From: Trebonia kvetii
GTDB taxonomy: Bacteria; Actinomycetota; Actinomycetes; Streptosporangiales; Streptosporangiaceae
Assembly (NCBI RefSeq): GCF_007827045.1
Contig: NZ_RPFW01000002.1
Span: 992,001 to 1,056,000 of the forward strand
DNA: 64,000 nucleotides
Direction: 5' to 3'
A program made the translations under genes and the position numbers. The notes under the pieces were generated by a model that saw only the letters and a list, made by a program, of their open reading frames with translations, made no database searches and had not been told where the DNA came from. This document shows, in pieces, positions 17,280 to 25,967 of this stretch (the first letter of the stretch is position 1; the number at the start of each line of letters is the position of its first letter).

Positions 17280-17363
17280 GCTGTTGCCCGGGTCAGCCGT
17301 TGCCTGGGTGAGCCGTTGCCCGGGTGAGCGCTGCCCGGGTGAGCCGTCCGGGTGAGCCGTCAG
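17271..17363. repeat. 16-bp tandem repeats at convergent gene ends
   Basis: About six units of cccgggtgagccgttg run from the last codons of the LRR gene to the last codon of the HNH gene. Unit lengths shrink from 16 to 13 bp towards the right and one unit has gtcagc in place of gtgagc. As 16 is not a multiple of 3, the tga within the units occurs in all three plus-strand frames. Confidence 0.85.
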
Positions 17364-19381
17364 GCCGGATACCGCTTGGGTTCTTGCGTGTAGGTCCGGC
17401 CGCTTGGCGCGCTCCACTGGTGCCAGCCGGGCTTCGGCTGGGTGACGTTCCAGCCTGGTGATTGCTTGACGCGATGGCATTTCCTTGAGCGGGCGCCCGC
17501 GTTGCATGCGCAGGTTCGGCCGCCCTGGTCATACGGGAGGGCGTGCTCGAAGTCGGTGTCCCGTGCGTGGCGGGAGCAAGACGGGAACGTACAGGTGCCG
17601 TCGCGGACCTGTACGAGGTGGCGGAGGCTGTCGTTCGGCTGATAGGCGTTCGACTCGCGGGCGTGGTCGCACGCGTAGGTGGCCACCTGTTCGAACGTCA
17701 CGGTCAGCGTGCGACCGCCGGGCAGGGTGAGCGTCCAGGAGGTTCCCAGGGTGGCGCCGGGCCCAGGCGGGCTCTTGATTCCCGGCGGGCATGTCCCGTC
17801 TCCGTTCCCGTCACCGTTCGCGTCACCGTGTCCACGGCGGGGAGCGAACGCCCAGCCGGGGGGCGGGCGTGACGACGGATCGTCAGTGTGAGGCGCGGAG
17901 CCTTGGGCCGCGAGGCTGCTCAGCGCGCTGGCCGAGATCGTCAGGTTCACCCGGGACGGCAGCACCGTCAGGCTCCCGGCCGTCGGGTCCGGCTGGCCTG
18001 GCCACGACTTCCAGGTTGCCTTGTCGCCCCGTGCCAGGCGGGCGCAGCCATGCCCAATCGCGAAGCCGTGCTCGTCCAGGATGGTCACGCACCATCCGCT
18101 GCGGAGGCTGTTGGCGGCGGTGACGGCAAGATCGCGGCACAGGGCGGCATCGATGGGGCCGAGGCTGTGACATTCACCGGGCAGGCTGGCCAGGCCGAGA
18201 AGCGTCGACAGCGGGATTACCAGTTCCGTCGGGCGGGGTGGCTCGGCCTGCTTGGCGCGGCCGAAGCGGCCGGGATCACCGGGACCGCCAGGACCGGCAG
18301 GAACGCCAGGACCGGCGGGACCGGCGGGACCGGCGGGGCCGTCCGGCGGGATCTCATCGTCGCGCCGGGCATCGGCCGTGGCATCGCTTTCACCGGCGCC
18401 GTCCCTGCTACGTTCGGCGTCGGCTGTGCCGTCGCTTTCACCGGCGCTGTCCCTGTCACCTTCGGCGGTCGCCTGCGCCTGCGCGATGCGGTCGTGTGCT
18501 GCGACGCCGTTGAGCAGGTCGAGATAGGCCATCGCGCGGAGTTGGTCAGTCGTGGCATCGGGGAACGCCTTCGACGCCTGGTACTCAGCCGTTCGGGCGG
18601 CGACGCTGGCGTACGCGGCCAGTGCCTCATCGGTGGGGAGATTGCGTCCGGCGAGGGCGGCGGCGCCGGACTGCTCGCGCCACAGCCGGACGCGGATGTC
18701 GAGCTTTTCCGCCGTCTCCCTGCGGCGCTCGGCGCCATCGGGGTCGACGGCAACCGCCGTCTCGGCGGCAAGCCTCGCAAGCTGGCCGGGAGTCAGCGCC
18801 GGTGTCTCGGCGAGGCGGCCGAGAACCAGCGCCTCGGCGGTCGCCGCGTCGTCCTCGGTGAGCACGCTGAGCTCCTTGGCGATGAGCATCGCCTTGACGT
18901 AGCTGAGAGTGCCGTCTGCCAGTTTCGCACCGATGCCGGGGAGTCGCGCCTGCAGGTCCCAGGCCAGCTGCGCGGTGGCGCTCACCGACTGGACCGAGAC
19001 GGCGAGCGCGGCGGCCACCTCGTACTCCAGCGATTCGCTCCACGCGTCAGGCAGGTCGCCGTGCCTGTTGCCCGGGAGGCCAGGCGTGTCCTCGCGGCGC
19101 ATCATCTCCCTGATCACGCCAAGACGGCCGGCCGTTGCCCACGACTCGAGCGCCGCCCACCGGCGCAGCAGCCCGACGAGCTGGTCATCGGTCGTGCCGG
19201 GACAGCGCCACTCAGGGCCAGAGGCCCCCTCCGCCGCGGCGGCGAGCGCGGCCGACGGCGGGCAGGTGTCCCACTCTCCGCCGTCCCCGAATCCGATGAT
19301 CGGCGAGTCAGGCACATGCGGAGCGGCGTCACGGTCGGGCTCCTCGCCCTCGCCGTGAGTTTCACCCGACCGCCCGTCCAT
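17360..19381 (-). CDS. DUF222 / HNH endonuclease (13E12-like)
   Basis: About 673 aa from ATG 19379-19381 (MDGRSGETHGEGEEPD), chosen for GGGAGGC just upstream. Residues about 60-310 are the DUF222 helical domain (LRRWAALESWATAGRLGVIR, LADGTLSYVKAMLIAKELSV). A linker near 310-380 has duplicated GESDATADA-type units and a collagen-like Gly-Pro-Ala run. The C terminus is an HNH nuclease with zinc ligands: CTFPSCSRHARDTDFEHALP and YDQGGRTCACNAGARS. The group is abundant in actinobacteria (13E12 family) and often linked to mobile or repeated DNA. Its biological role is not settled. Confidence 0.88.
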   Translation of the reverse strand: MDGRSGETHGEGEEPDRDAAPHVPDSPIIGFGDGGEWDTCPPSAALAAAAEGASGPEWRCPGTTDDQLVGLLRRWAALESWATAGRLGVIREMMRREDTPGLPGNRHGDLPDAWSESLEYEVAAALAVSVQSVSATAQLAWDLQARLPGIGAKLADGTLSYVKAMLIAKELSVLTEDDAATAEALVLGRLAETPALTPGQLARLAAETAVAVDPDGAERRRETAEKLDIRVRLWREQSGAAALAGRNLPTDEALAAYASVAARTAEYQASKAFPDATTDQLRAMAYLDLLNGVAAHDRIAQAQATAEGDRDSAGESDGTADAERSRDGAGESDATADARRDDEIPPDGPAGPAGPAGPGVPAGPGGPGDPGRFGRAKQAEPPRPTELVIPLSTLLGLASLPGECHSLGPIDAALCRDLAVTAANSLRSGWCVTILDEHGFAIGHGCARLARGDKATWKSWPGQPDPTAGSLTVLPSRVNLTISASALSSLAAQGSAPHTDDPSSRPPPGWAFAPRRGHGDANGDGNGDGTCPPGIKSPPGPGATLGTSWTLTLPGGRTLTVTFEQVATYACDHARESNAYQPNDSLRHLVQVRDGTCTFPSCSRHARDTDFEHALPYDQGGRTCACNAGARSRKCHRVKQSPGWNVTQPKPGWHQWSAPSGRTYTQEPKRYPA

Positions 19382-19647
19382 TCCGCCTCCCATCTGCACT
19401 TATGTACTACTTTTCTTGATACTCGAACTCTACTACTATTTATTATTCAGCGCTGCTCAGACAGGCTGTCCTTACGGTTACACTTTCCTACCCAGACGAC
19501 TTCCGGTCGGCCACGATCACGCGGCAGGCAGACTGATGTGGCCGTCTGCGCGGTGCCATCATGGGCGTGGAAGTTGGGCTGGAGCCGCCGGCAAGGAGGC
19601 CTGGCGATGGCGCGAGAGAATAGTGAGCCGCACAGGGCGGTCGGGAC
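19382..19647. promoter_or_regulatory. AT-rich gap upstream of the HNH gene
   Basis: This gap holds no complete gene. Bases 19398-19455 are strikingly AT-rich for this genome, with tagtagta-type direct repeats, and probably include the minus-strand promoter of the HNH gene. The remainder may be decayed sequence in front of the RidA fragment. Confidence 0.45.
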
Positions 19648-19842
19648 GTGGTCCGCACCCGGATGTACCTGACCGGCGCGGAGCACTGGCAGGGGGTCGC
19701 CCGGGCGCACGGCGCGGTGTTCGGTGAGATCCGGCCCGCCGCGACCGCGGTCATCGTGGCCGGTTTGCTCGACCCGGCCTGGGTGGTCGAGATCGAGGCG
19801 GAAGCCGTGCTGCCGACTGAGTCAGCCGCACCCGTTCCGTAG
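19648..19842 (+). pseudogene. 5'-truncated RidA/YjgF-family fragment
   Basis: The reading frame from GTG 19648 gives VVRTRMYLTGAEHWQGVARA, then HGAVFGEIRPAATAVIVAGL and LDPAWVVEIEAEAVLP, the C-terminal half of a RidA-family enamine/imine deaminase, including the conserved Arg (RPAAT) and Glu of the active site. The N-terminal half with its strand pair is not found upstream. Like the methyltransferase remnant 4.5 kb earlier, it is a left-truncated relic. Confidence 0.75.
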
Positions 19843-19852
19843 ATCCTTGATC

Positions 19853-21442
19853 TCAGTCCCAGACCGGGTCCGTGGACTCCTTGACGGTGCCGTCGGGGGC
19901 GAAGACGAGGAAGCGGTCGAACGACGCGGCGAACCAGCGGTCGTGGGTGACCGCGAGCACCGTGCCCTGGTAGGCGTCGAGGCCAGCCTGCAGCGCGTCG
20001 GCTGACGGGAGGTCCAGGTTGTCCGTCGGCTCGTCGAGCAGCAGCAGGGTCGCGCCGCCGAGTTCGAGCAGCAGGATCTGCAGGCGCGCCTGCTGGCCGC
20101 CGGACAGGGTGCCGAACGGCTGCTTGGCACACTTGTGCAGCTCGTAGCGCGCCAGGGCCTTCATCGCCTCGGTCATCAGCTGCGCGTGCTCGGTCATCAC
20201 GATCTCGACCGGGCTGCGGCCGGCCAGGTCCGGGCGTGAATGGGTCTGCGCGAACATGCCTGGCACCACACGGGCGCCGAGCCTGGCGCTGCCCTCGTGC
20301 GGCAGCGGCTCACCGCCGAGCAGGCGCAGGAAGGTGGACTTTCCGCTGCCGTTCCCGCCGAGAATCGCCACCCGGTCGCCGTACCAGATCTCAGCACCGA
20401 ACGGGGTCGTGGTCCCATTGACCGCGAGCCGTTCCACCATGACGGCGCGGCGGCCCGTCCGCGAGCCTTTCAGCCTGACCTTGATGTGCTGCTCGCGTGG
20501 CGGTTCCTCGGGAGGGCCGATCTCCTCGAACTTGGCGAGCCTGGTCATCGCGGCCTGCAGGCGTGAGGCCATGGCGTCGTTGTGGCTGGCCTTGATCCGG
20601 TACATGCGGACCAGTTCCTTGATCTTCTCGTGCTCCTCGTCCCAGCGGCGGCGCAGCTCCTCGAGGCGCTCGATGCGGTCGAGGCGGGCCTGCGCGTAGG
20701 TCTTGAAGCCGCCGCCGTGCACCCAGGTCTTGCTGTCCTCGACGGTCACGATGCGCTGCGCGCAGGCGTTGAGGAGCTCGCGGTCGTGGCTGACGAGCAG
20801 CACCGTCTTGGGCGTGCTTGCGAGCTGGCCCTCAAGCCAGCGCTTGCCCGGCACGTCGAGGTAGTTGTCAGGCTCGTCGAGCAGCAGCGTGCCGAACGTG
20901 CCGCTGCGCAGCAGCGACTCAAGAACGAGGCGTTTTTGCTGGCCGCCGGACAGGGTGTCGACCTCGCGCCACTTGACCGCGTCGTAGGGCTGCTTGATGG
21001 CGGCGACGCAGCACTCGTCCCAGTGGACCTCCTGGTCGTAGCCGCCGGCCTCGGCGTAGTCGTTGAGTGCGCTGGCGTAGCGGAGCTGCGTCGGCTCGTC
21101 GTCGCGCTCCATCATCGCGAGCTCGGTGTCGTCGAGCCGCTGCGCTGCCTCCTGCACCTGCTTCGGCGAGACCGAAAGCAGCAGGTCGCGGACTGTGGTG
21201 CCCTGGGCCTGCGGGCCGCCGACGAACTGGCGCATGACGCCGAGGCCGCCGCTGACCGCCACCGTGCCCTCGGCCGGGGTGAGGTCGCCGGCGATCATCC
21301 GCAGCAGGGTCGTCTTGCCCGCGCCGTTAGGCCCGACGATGGCCGCGGTCGCCCCGTCGGGGATCTTGAATGAGGCGTCGTCTAGCAGCAGCCGGCCGTC
21401 CGGGAGAACGTGGCTGACGTGCGCCACCTCGACATGTCCCAC
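19853..21442 (-). CDS. ABC-F family ATPase
   Basis: 529 aa with two ABC domains and no membrane segment. Domain 1 has GPNGAGKTT (Walker A), LSGGQQKRLVLESLL (signature) and LLLDEPDNYLD (Walker B). The interdomain linker, charged and helical (ERLEELRRRWDEEHEKIKEL), is the P-site tRNA-interaction element of ABC-F proteins. Domain 2 has GGNGSGKST, LSGGQQARLQIL and LLLLDEPTDNLD. ABC-F proteins act on the ribosome in translation or antibiotic protection. It lacks an extended C-terminal tail. It lies alone, convergent to the RidA fragment. Confidence 0.93.
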   Translation of the reverse strand: MGHVEVAHVSHVLPDGRLLLDDASFKIPDGATAAIVGPNGAGKTTLLRMIAGDLTPAEGTVAVSGGLGVMRQFVGGPQAQGTTVRDLLLSVSPKQVQEAAQRLDDTELAMMERDDEPTQLRYASALNDYAEAGGYDQEVHWDECCVAAIKQPYDAVKWREVDTLSGGQQKRLVLESLLRSGTFGTLLLDEPDNYLDVPGKRWLEGQLASTPKTVLLVSHDRELLNACAQRIVTVEDSKTWVHGGGFKTYAQARLDRIERLEELRRRWDEEHEKIKELVRMYRIKASHNDAMASRLQAAMTRLAKFEEIGPPEEPPREQHIKVRLKGSRTGRRAVMVERLAVNGTTTPFGAEIWYGDRVAILGGNGSGKSTFLRLLGGEPLPHEGSARLGARVVPGMFAQTHSRPDLAGRSPVEIVMTEHAQLMTEAMKALARYELHKCAKQPFGTLSGGQQARLQILLLELGGATLLLLDEPTDNLDLPSADALQAGLDAYQGTVLAVTHDRWFAASFDRFLVFAPDGTVKESTDPVWD

Positions 21443-21495
21443 GCGCGGGAACGGTACCCGGCGGCCTGCCTGGTGGCAACGTCTTTTCCTGCGGC

Positions 21496-21945
21496 CTACT
21501 CCCCTGAGCTGCCGACGTTGGTGTTCCTGAACAGATAGACGCCCACCGTGACGCCGGTGATCGCGGTGGACTGGCCGGTTGCCATGAAGTGGTCGGTGCT
21601 CGACTCCCTGGTGATCATGAAGAAGTAGCTGGCGTGCTCGAGATGCCAGCCGAGCTTCTCGATCTCCTCAAGCGTCGCCGCGGAGCTCGACGCGCTGCGG
21701 CGGCTTGTCGTGCTGCCGAAGCCCGCGGTGCCCTCGTGCCCGCCGACCTGAAGCTGGACCTCGAAGAAGCGGTGACCCGCCTTCTTCGCCGCCGTGGCCG
21801 AGCCTACCGGGGTCGCCAGGAACGCGGCGCGCTTGCGCTGTTCCTCGGCCACCCGCGCCTCCTCCGCCCGTTCGGCCTCCTCGCGCACCCTTTCCGCCTC
21901 GCGTTCCTTCCGCTCGGCTTCCTTTTCCTCGCTGCTCTTGAACAT
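21496..21945 (-). CDS. hypothetical protein with charged coiled coil
   Basis: 149 aa from ATG 21943-21945 (MFKSSEEKEAERKEREAERV), preceded by GGAGGCGCG. Residues 5-45 are almost entirely Glu/Lys/Arg/Ala and should form a single alpha helix or coiled coil. The C-terminal 100 residues are a mixed fold with FFEVQLQVGG, a Ser-rich segment and EKLGWHLEHASYFFMITRES, like small DUF4177-type proteins where a gene product length and the strand order agree only loosely. No signal peptide. Divergent from the methyltransferase gene at 22043. Confidence 0.7.
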   Translation of the reverse strand: MFKSSEEKEAERKEREAERVREEAERAEEARVAEEQRKRAAFLATPVGSATAAKKAGHRFFEVQLQVGGHEGTAGFGSTTSRRSASSSAATLEEIEKLGWHLEHASYFFMITRESSTDHFMATGQSTAITGVTVGVYLFRNTNVGSSGE

Positions 21946-22042
21946 CGCGCCTCCGTCCGCCGGCATCTCTGCGACGTTTCCCGCCGTCGCAAAACGGAGC
22001 GTACCGACCGGGGAACTCAGCGCACCAGTGCATGATGGACGC

Positions 22043-22849
22043 GTGCCTGCCGAGGAAGCTGAGGATGAGACCGAACGGAACAAGCGGCGCTACCAGCGGG
22101 CGCTGTTCGACGACGTGGCCCAGCTGTACCAGGCGACTCGGCCCGGCTACCCGCCAGAGCTGACCGGCTTCGTCGCGGCGACTGCCTCGGTCGGCGCAGG
22201 CGATCCGGTCCTTGAGGTGGGGTGCGGAACCGGCCAGCTCACGCAGGCGCTGCTGCCGTTCGGGTTCGCGCTGACCGCCATCGACCTCGGCGCGGCGATG
22301 ATCGAGGTCGTGAGCGAACGCATCGGTGCGGGCCGCGTCACGTTCCGTGCCGTCGCGTTCGAGGAGCTTGACGCGGCGCCGGGAACCTTCGGCCTTGTCA
22401 TCGCCGGGGCGGCGTTCCACTGGATCGATCCCGAAGTCCGGTTCCGCAAGGCGGCCCGGCTGCTGCGGCCGGGCGGCTGGCTGGCGGTGGCGGGCTACGA
22501 CGAGCGGTACGACGAGCCGCTCGGGTCCGCGCTCGACGCGATGTGGCTGGCCCGGGCCGGCACTGCCGGGGCCTGGGTGACCAGGTCGGCGGACAGCGCG
22601 GCGATCGGCGGCAGCGGCCTGTTCGGCCCGGCTGCCGAGCGGACGTTCCCGCACCGGATCACGCGGCAGGCGCAGGACGTGATCGGCGTGGAGAACACCA
22701 GGGCCACCTCGCTCAGCTGGCCGGCGGCGGAACGCGGCGCGTTCAACGCGGAACTGCGCGAACGGCTACGCGATCTGCCCGAGGTCGGCGTCACGGTGGA
22801 GGCGTCGGTGACCATGGCGCCCGTCCTCCCGGCGGCCGCCGGTGCGTGA
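22043..22849 (+). CDS. class I SAM-dependent methyltransferase
   Basis: 268 aa from GTG 22043 (VPAEEAEDETERNKRRYQRA). The N-terminal FDDVAQLYQATRPGYPPEL is the usual signature of this methyltransferase group; motif I is VLEVGCGTGQLTQAL, motif II/III is FEELDAAPGTFGLVIAGAAF and HWIDPEVRFRKAARLLRPGG follows. The substrate is unknown. It overlaps the Nudix gene downstream by 8 bp, so the two are co-transcribed. Confidence 0.88.
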   Translation: MPAEEAEDETERNKRRYQRALFDDVAQLYQATRPGYPPELTGFVAATASVGAGDPVLEVGCGTGQLTQALLPFGFALTAIDLGAAMIEVVSERIGAGRVTFRAVAFEELDAAPGTFGLVIAGAAFHWIDPEVRFRKAARLLRPGGWLAVAGYDERYDEPLGSALDAMWLARAGTAGAWVTRSADSAAIGGSGLFGPAAERTFPHRITRQAQDVIGVENTRATSLSWPAAERGAFNAELRERLRDLPEVGVTVEASVTMAPVLPAAAGA

Positions 22850-23297
22850 CCTGCTTGTGCGGGCCTGGCATGCAGCAGGGCCGCTTCAGGGGTGGCTCGC
22901 CTACCGGCTGCACGCGCGGTTCGCGGTCGGTGTCACCGGGGTGGTCAGGGCCGATGGCGGGCGGGTGCTGCTGCTGCGCCACCGGCTCTGGACGGCGGAC
23001 GCCCCGTGGGGGTTCCCCAGCGGGTTCGCCAGGCGGGGCGAGCGGTTCCAGGACACGGTGGTGCGCGAGGTCCGCGAGGAGACCGGGCTGACGGTTCGCG
23101 TCGGGCGGCTCGTGGAGGTGCGCAGCGGCTTCAGGTACAAGGCCGAGGTGTACTTCGAGGCGACCCTCGACGGCGGCATCGACGGTCTCGTGCTCGACGA
23201 GCAGGAGATCCTCGAGGCGCGGCTGTTCACCCTGGACGAACTCCCGGCGGCGATGCCGCCGCTGCACAGGAAGCTGGCGCGCGCGGCCGTCCGGTAA
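22842..23297 (+). CDS. Nudix hydrolase
   Basis: 151 aa from GTG 22842, overlapping the methyltransferase gene by 8 bp. The Nudix box is complete: GFARRGERFQDTVVREVREE followed by TGL, fitting GX5EX7REUXEEXGU with all catalytic acids. WGFPSG precedes the box. The N terminus (AWHAAGPLQGWLAYRLHARF) adds a helix before the core. Hydrolysis of a nucleoside diphosphate derivative or a similar pyrophosphate is expected; the specific substrate cannot be inferred. Confidence 0.9.
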   Translation: MRDLLVRAWHAAGPLQGWLAYRLHARFAVGVTGVVRADGGRVLLLRHRLWTADAPWGFPSGFARRGERFQDTVVREVREETGLTVRVGRLVEVRSGFRYKAEVYFEATLDGGIDGLVLDEQEILEARLFTLDELPAAMPPLHRKLARAAVR

Positions 23298-23355
23298 GGA
23301 TGTATCGGTGAGCCGGCCCTGGACGGCCCTACGGCACATCCTTAGCGCCGGGCGG

Positions 23356-24522
23356 TCAGAAGAGGGAAGAGTCGGCGGACTTGTCGTACAGGCGGATCTC
23401 CGAGAGCTGGCCGTCGGCGAGCTTGGCGGCCCAGGCGTGGTCGGCGAGCACGGCGCGGCCCATCGCCACCAGGTCGAACTCGCCGCGCTCGATCAGGCCG
23501 ACGAGCGGCGCGAGTGACAGGCTCCGCTGCCGCTCGGCCTGCGTCTTGCCGTCGTCGGAGACGCCGAGGAACGGGGCCTGGACGCCGACCGAGCCGACCG
23601 CGATCACCGGCAGGCCGGTCAGGTGCCTGGTCCAGCCGGCTAGGGTGCGCCGGCTGCCGTCGAAGGCGGGCAGCCAGTAGCGGCGACTGGAGACGTGGAA
23701 TATCGACACCCCGGCCGTGGCGAGCGGCGCGAGGAACGCCTCGAGTTCGGCCGGGTCCCCGGCGATCCGCGCGTCGTAGTGACCCCCCTTCCACTGGGAA
23801 AACCGGAACGCCACCGGGAACTCGGGCCCGACCGCGTCCCTGACGGCAGCGGCCACCTCGGCGCTGAACCTGACCCGGCCGGCGACGCCGCCGCCGTAGC
23901 CGTCCGTCCGCCGGTTGGTGTGCGGCCAGTGGAACTGGTCGAGCAGGTAACCGTGCGCGCCATGCAGTTCCACCCCGTCGAAGCCGAGGTCCCGCGCCGC
24001 GGCCGCGGCGCGGGCGAAGGAGGCGGCGACCGCCTCCAGTGCCGCGGGAGTGGCCGGCTCCCCCACTGTGTCGCCGGCTGCGCTGATGCCCGACGGGGAG
24101 ATCACCGGCGCGTCGGGAAAGGGGCCGGTGCCCGGCCTGCGCTGCGATCCGATGTGCCACAGTTGCGGGAAGATCGCGCCGCCCTCGGCGTGCACGGCGG
24201 CGGCCACGTTCCGCCAGCCGGCCAGTTGCCGCTCGCCGAAGAACCGCGGCACCTCGCGGGAGCCGCCCGCTGTCTCATCCACGTAGGTGCCCTCGGTGAT
24301 CAGCAGTCCTAGTGACGCGGCCCGGCGGGCGTAGTAGGCGGCCACGTCCTCGCCGGGGACGCCGTCCGGAGAGAACTGCCGGGTCATCGGGGCCATCACC
24401 AAGCGGTTACGTAGCTTCAGGCCCGCCACCTCGACCGGGGACAACAGCGGGGTCGCGTCGGTCCCGTCAAGCAGCGTCAGCGGGAGTCCTGCCTCGTCGG
24501 CACTGAGTTCAGTCACGAGCAC
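23356..24522 (-). CDS. NADH:flavin oxidoreductase, Old Yellow Enzyme family
   Basis: About 388 aa from GTG 24520-24522; GTG 24514-24516 is the alternative, and residues encoded further upstream look non-coding. The FMN-binding TIM barrel shows LKLRNRLVMAPMTRQFSPDG, QLWHIGSQ, the active-site pattern GFDGVELHGAHGYLLDQFHW, TNRRTDGYGG and the phosphate site IAVGSVG with VAMGRAVLAD. These are OYE/2,4-dienoyl-CoA reductase-like features without the C-terminal Fe-S and FAD domains, so it is an ene-reductase type. Physiological substrate unknown. Confidence 0.9.
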   Translation of the reverse strand: MLVTELSADEAGLPLTLLDGTDATPLLSPVEVAGLKLRNRLVMAPMTRQFSPDGVPGEDVAAYYARRAASLGLLITEGTYVDETAGGSREVPRFFGERQLAGWRNVAAAVHAEGGAIFPQLWHIGSQRRPGTGPFPDAPVISPSGISAAGDTVGEPATPAALEAVAASFARAAAAARDLGFDGVELHGAHGYLLDQFHWPHTNRRTDGYGGGVAGRVRFSAEVAAAVRDAVGPEFPVAFRFSQWKGGHYDARIAGDPAELEAFLAPLATAGVSIFHVSSRRYWLPAFDGSRRTLAGWTRHLTGLPVIAVGSVGVQAPFLGVSDDGKTQAERQRSLSLAPLVGLIERGEFDLVAMGRAVLADHAWAAKLADGQLSEIRLYDKSADSSLF

Positions 24523-24727
24523 GTGAACCACCGGACCAGGCGGACTATTCCGGCATATGGGGCATCGCAGCACGGATAAGGTGCGCGACATTATTTCGCG
24601 GGCCGAATTCATCCCGTGCCGTTTACCCGCACAATTGCTTGCTAGGATCTCGCTAATTCACCGGGCGAAGTGCCGCCAGTTTCTGCATCTCAGGGGAATG
24701 TCCCGGCAATTTCGTCAGGTGTTCCTG

Positions 24728-25747
24728 TTATGCTCCCACCTTGGCCTGCCCTGGCACCAGGTGATCGGGGACGCCTCCGCCGAGCAGGGTTGCGATGGCG
24801 GCGGCGGCCATCTCGTAGGAGGCGAACTCCGATTCCGGTGAGAGCCAGGCAAGGTGCGGGGTGATGATCGTCCGCGGCAGGCCGAGTGCGGGGTGGTCCG
24901 GCGGCGGCGGTTCGGTGTCGAGGACGTCGAGCGCCGCGCCGGACAGGTGACCGGAGTCGAGGGCGGCGCGCAGCGCCGCGTCGTCGACGAGGCCGCCGCG
25001 TCCGCAGTTGACCAGGGCCGCGCCCGGGCGCATCAGGGCTAGTGCGTCAGCGTTGATGAGGTGCTTGGTGTCCGGGGTGAGCGGGACGTGCAGGGTGACG
25101 ACGTCGCTGGCCGCGAGGAGCTCCGCCAGGGTCGCGACGGGCTGGGCGCCGAGCGCGCTGGCCTTGTCAGCCGGGGTGCGCGGCGCCCAGGCGATGACGC
25201 GCATGCCGAGGCCCGCGGCCCGCTGCGCGACCAGGGCGCCGGTGCGGCCGAGCCCGACGATGCCGAGGGTGGCGCCGGTGATGCGCCTGGCGTGGACCGC
25301 GCGCGACGACCAGCCGCCCGCCCTGACGTGCGCGTCGCCTGCCTGCAGGTTGCGCAGCAGCGCGCAGGCCATCGCGATCGCGTGGTCGGCCACCTCGATG
25401 TCGCAGTAGCCGGGCGTGTGGGTCATCGGGATGGCGCGGGCGGCGAGGCCGGCGGCGTCCACGTGGTCGTAGCCGGCCGACGCGACCGCGGCGATCCGCA
25501 GGTCGGGCAGCGCTGCCAGGTGCGCCGCGGTGAGCGTGACCGGCGGGGCGATGGCGATGCCGACGATGCCCGGGCCGACCGGGGTCTCGTGGGCGAAGTC
25601 GACGTCGTAAGCGGTGGCGTCGCTTCCGGTGAACGCCCTGGCGAAGGCGGCGCGGAAGCGGGGCAGCACGTCCGCGTCCTCCGCGAGGGAGACTAGGAAT
25701 ACGCGCTGCCGTGCGGTGCGGGAATCGGGCTCGGTGATGGCGGTCAG
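24728..25747 (-). CDS. D-2-hydroxyacid dehydrogenase, possible CTG start
   Basis: NAD-dependent D-isomer 2-hydroxyacid dehydrogenase. The Rossmann domain has LGIVGLGRTGALVAQRAAGL, then LHVPLTPDTKHLIN, ALVNCGRGGLVDD with catalytic Arg, the Glu in LDVLDTEPPPPDHP and His in IITPHLAWLSPES. The only regular start is GTG 25667-25669, but in-frame codons upstream encode RQRVFLVSLAEDADVL, which supplies the first beta strand of the catalytic domain. The frame is open only to 25747, where a CTG overlaps the stop of a small upstream ORF as CTGA. I therefore extend the gene to that CTG, with the GTG as fallback. The substrate may be glyoxylate/hydroxypyruvate or a larger 2-oxoacid. Confidence 0.82.
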   Translation of the reverse strand: MTAITEPDSRTARQRVFLVSLAEDADVLPRFRAAFARAFTGSDATAYDVDFAHETPVGPGIVGIAIAPPVTLTAAHLAALPDLRIAAVASAGYDHVDAAGLAARAIPMTHTPGYCDIEVADHAIAMACALLRNLQAGDAHVRAGGWSSRAVHARRITGATLGIVGLGRTGALVAQRAAGLGMRVIAWAPRTPADKASALGAQPVATLAELLAASDVVTLHVPLTPDTKHLINADALALMRPGAALVNCGRGGLVDDAALRAALDSGHLSGAALDVLDTEPPPPDHPALGLPRTIITPHLAWLSPESEFASYEMAAAAIATLLGGGVPDHLVPGQAKVGA

Positions 25748-25845
25748 TCCTTGTCATCCGGGTAACGGCGCTCGACGAGGCGGAGCATAGCGTCCCAGGC
25801 GAGCCGATCGCGGACGCGGAGCCCGGGCTGCGGCGCCGGCGCCAT
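25744..25845 (-). CDS. possible 33-aa leader ORF
   Basis: From ATG 25843-25845 it encodes MAPAPQPGLRVRDRLAWDAM ending RRYPDDKD. The stop overlaps the presumed CTG start of the hydroxyacid dehydrogenase. Codon bias is good in the second half. It may be a coupled small protein, or an artefact if the dehydrogenase has another start. A longer form beginning at 25926 is possible but its first part looks non-coding. Confidence 0.25.
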   Translation of the reverse strand: MAPAPQPGLRVRDRLAWDAMLRLVERRYPDDKD

Positions 25846-25967
25846 GGCGGGCACCCGCTCGTCCGCGGCTACCTTTGTCCGCCAAAACCGGACATTCGTT
25901 ATGATTTTTCCAGTCAATGCCGCCAATGCCGCATGTTACGGAATTATCTCTCCCTAGAATCCGGGTC

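Noticed and set aside
17888..19672. 594-aa plus-strand frame opposite the DUF222-HNH gene
   Set aside because: Gly/Arg/Ala-rich shadow; the HNH zinc motif is on the minus strand.
23298..23355. terminator between the Nudix and OYE genes
   Set aside because: No stem longer than 5 bp found in the convergent gap.
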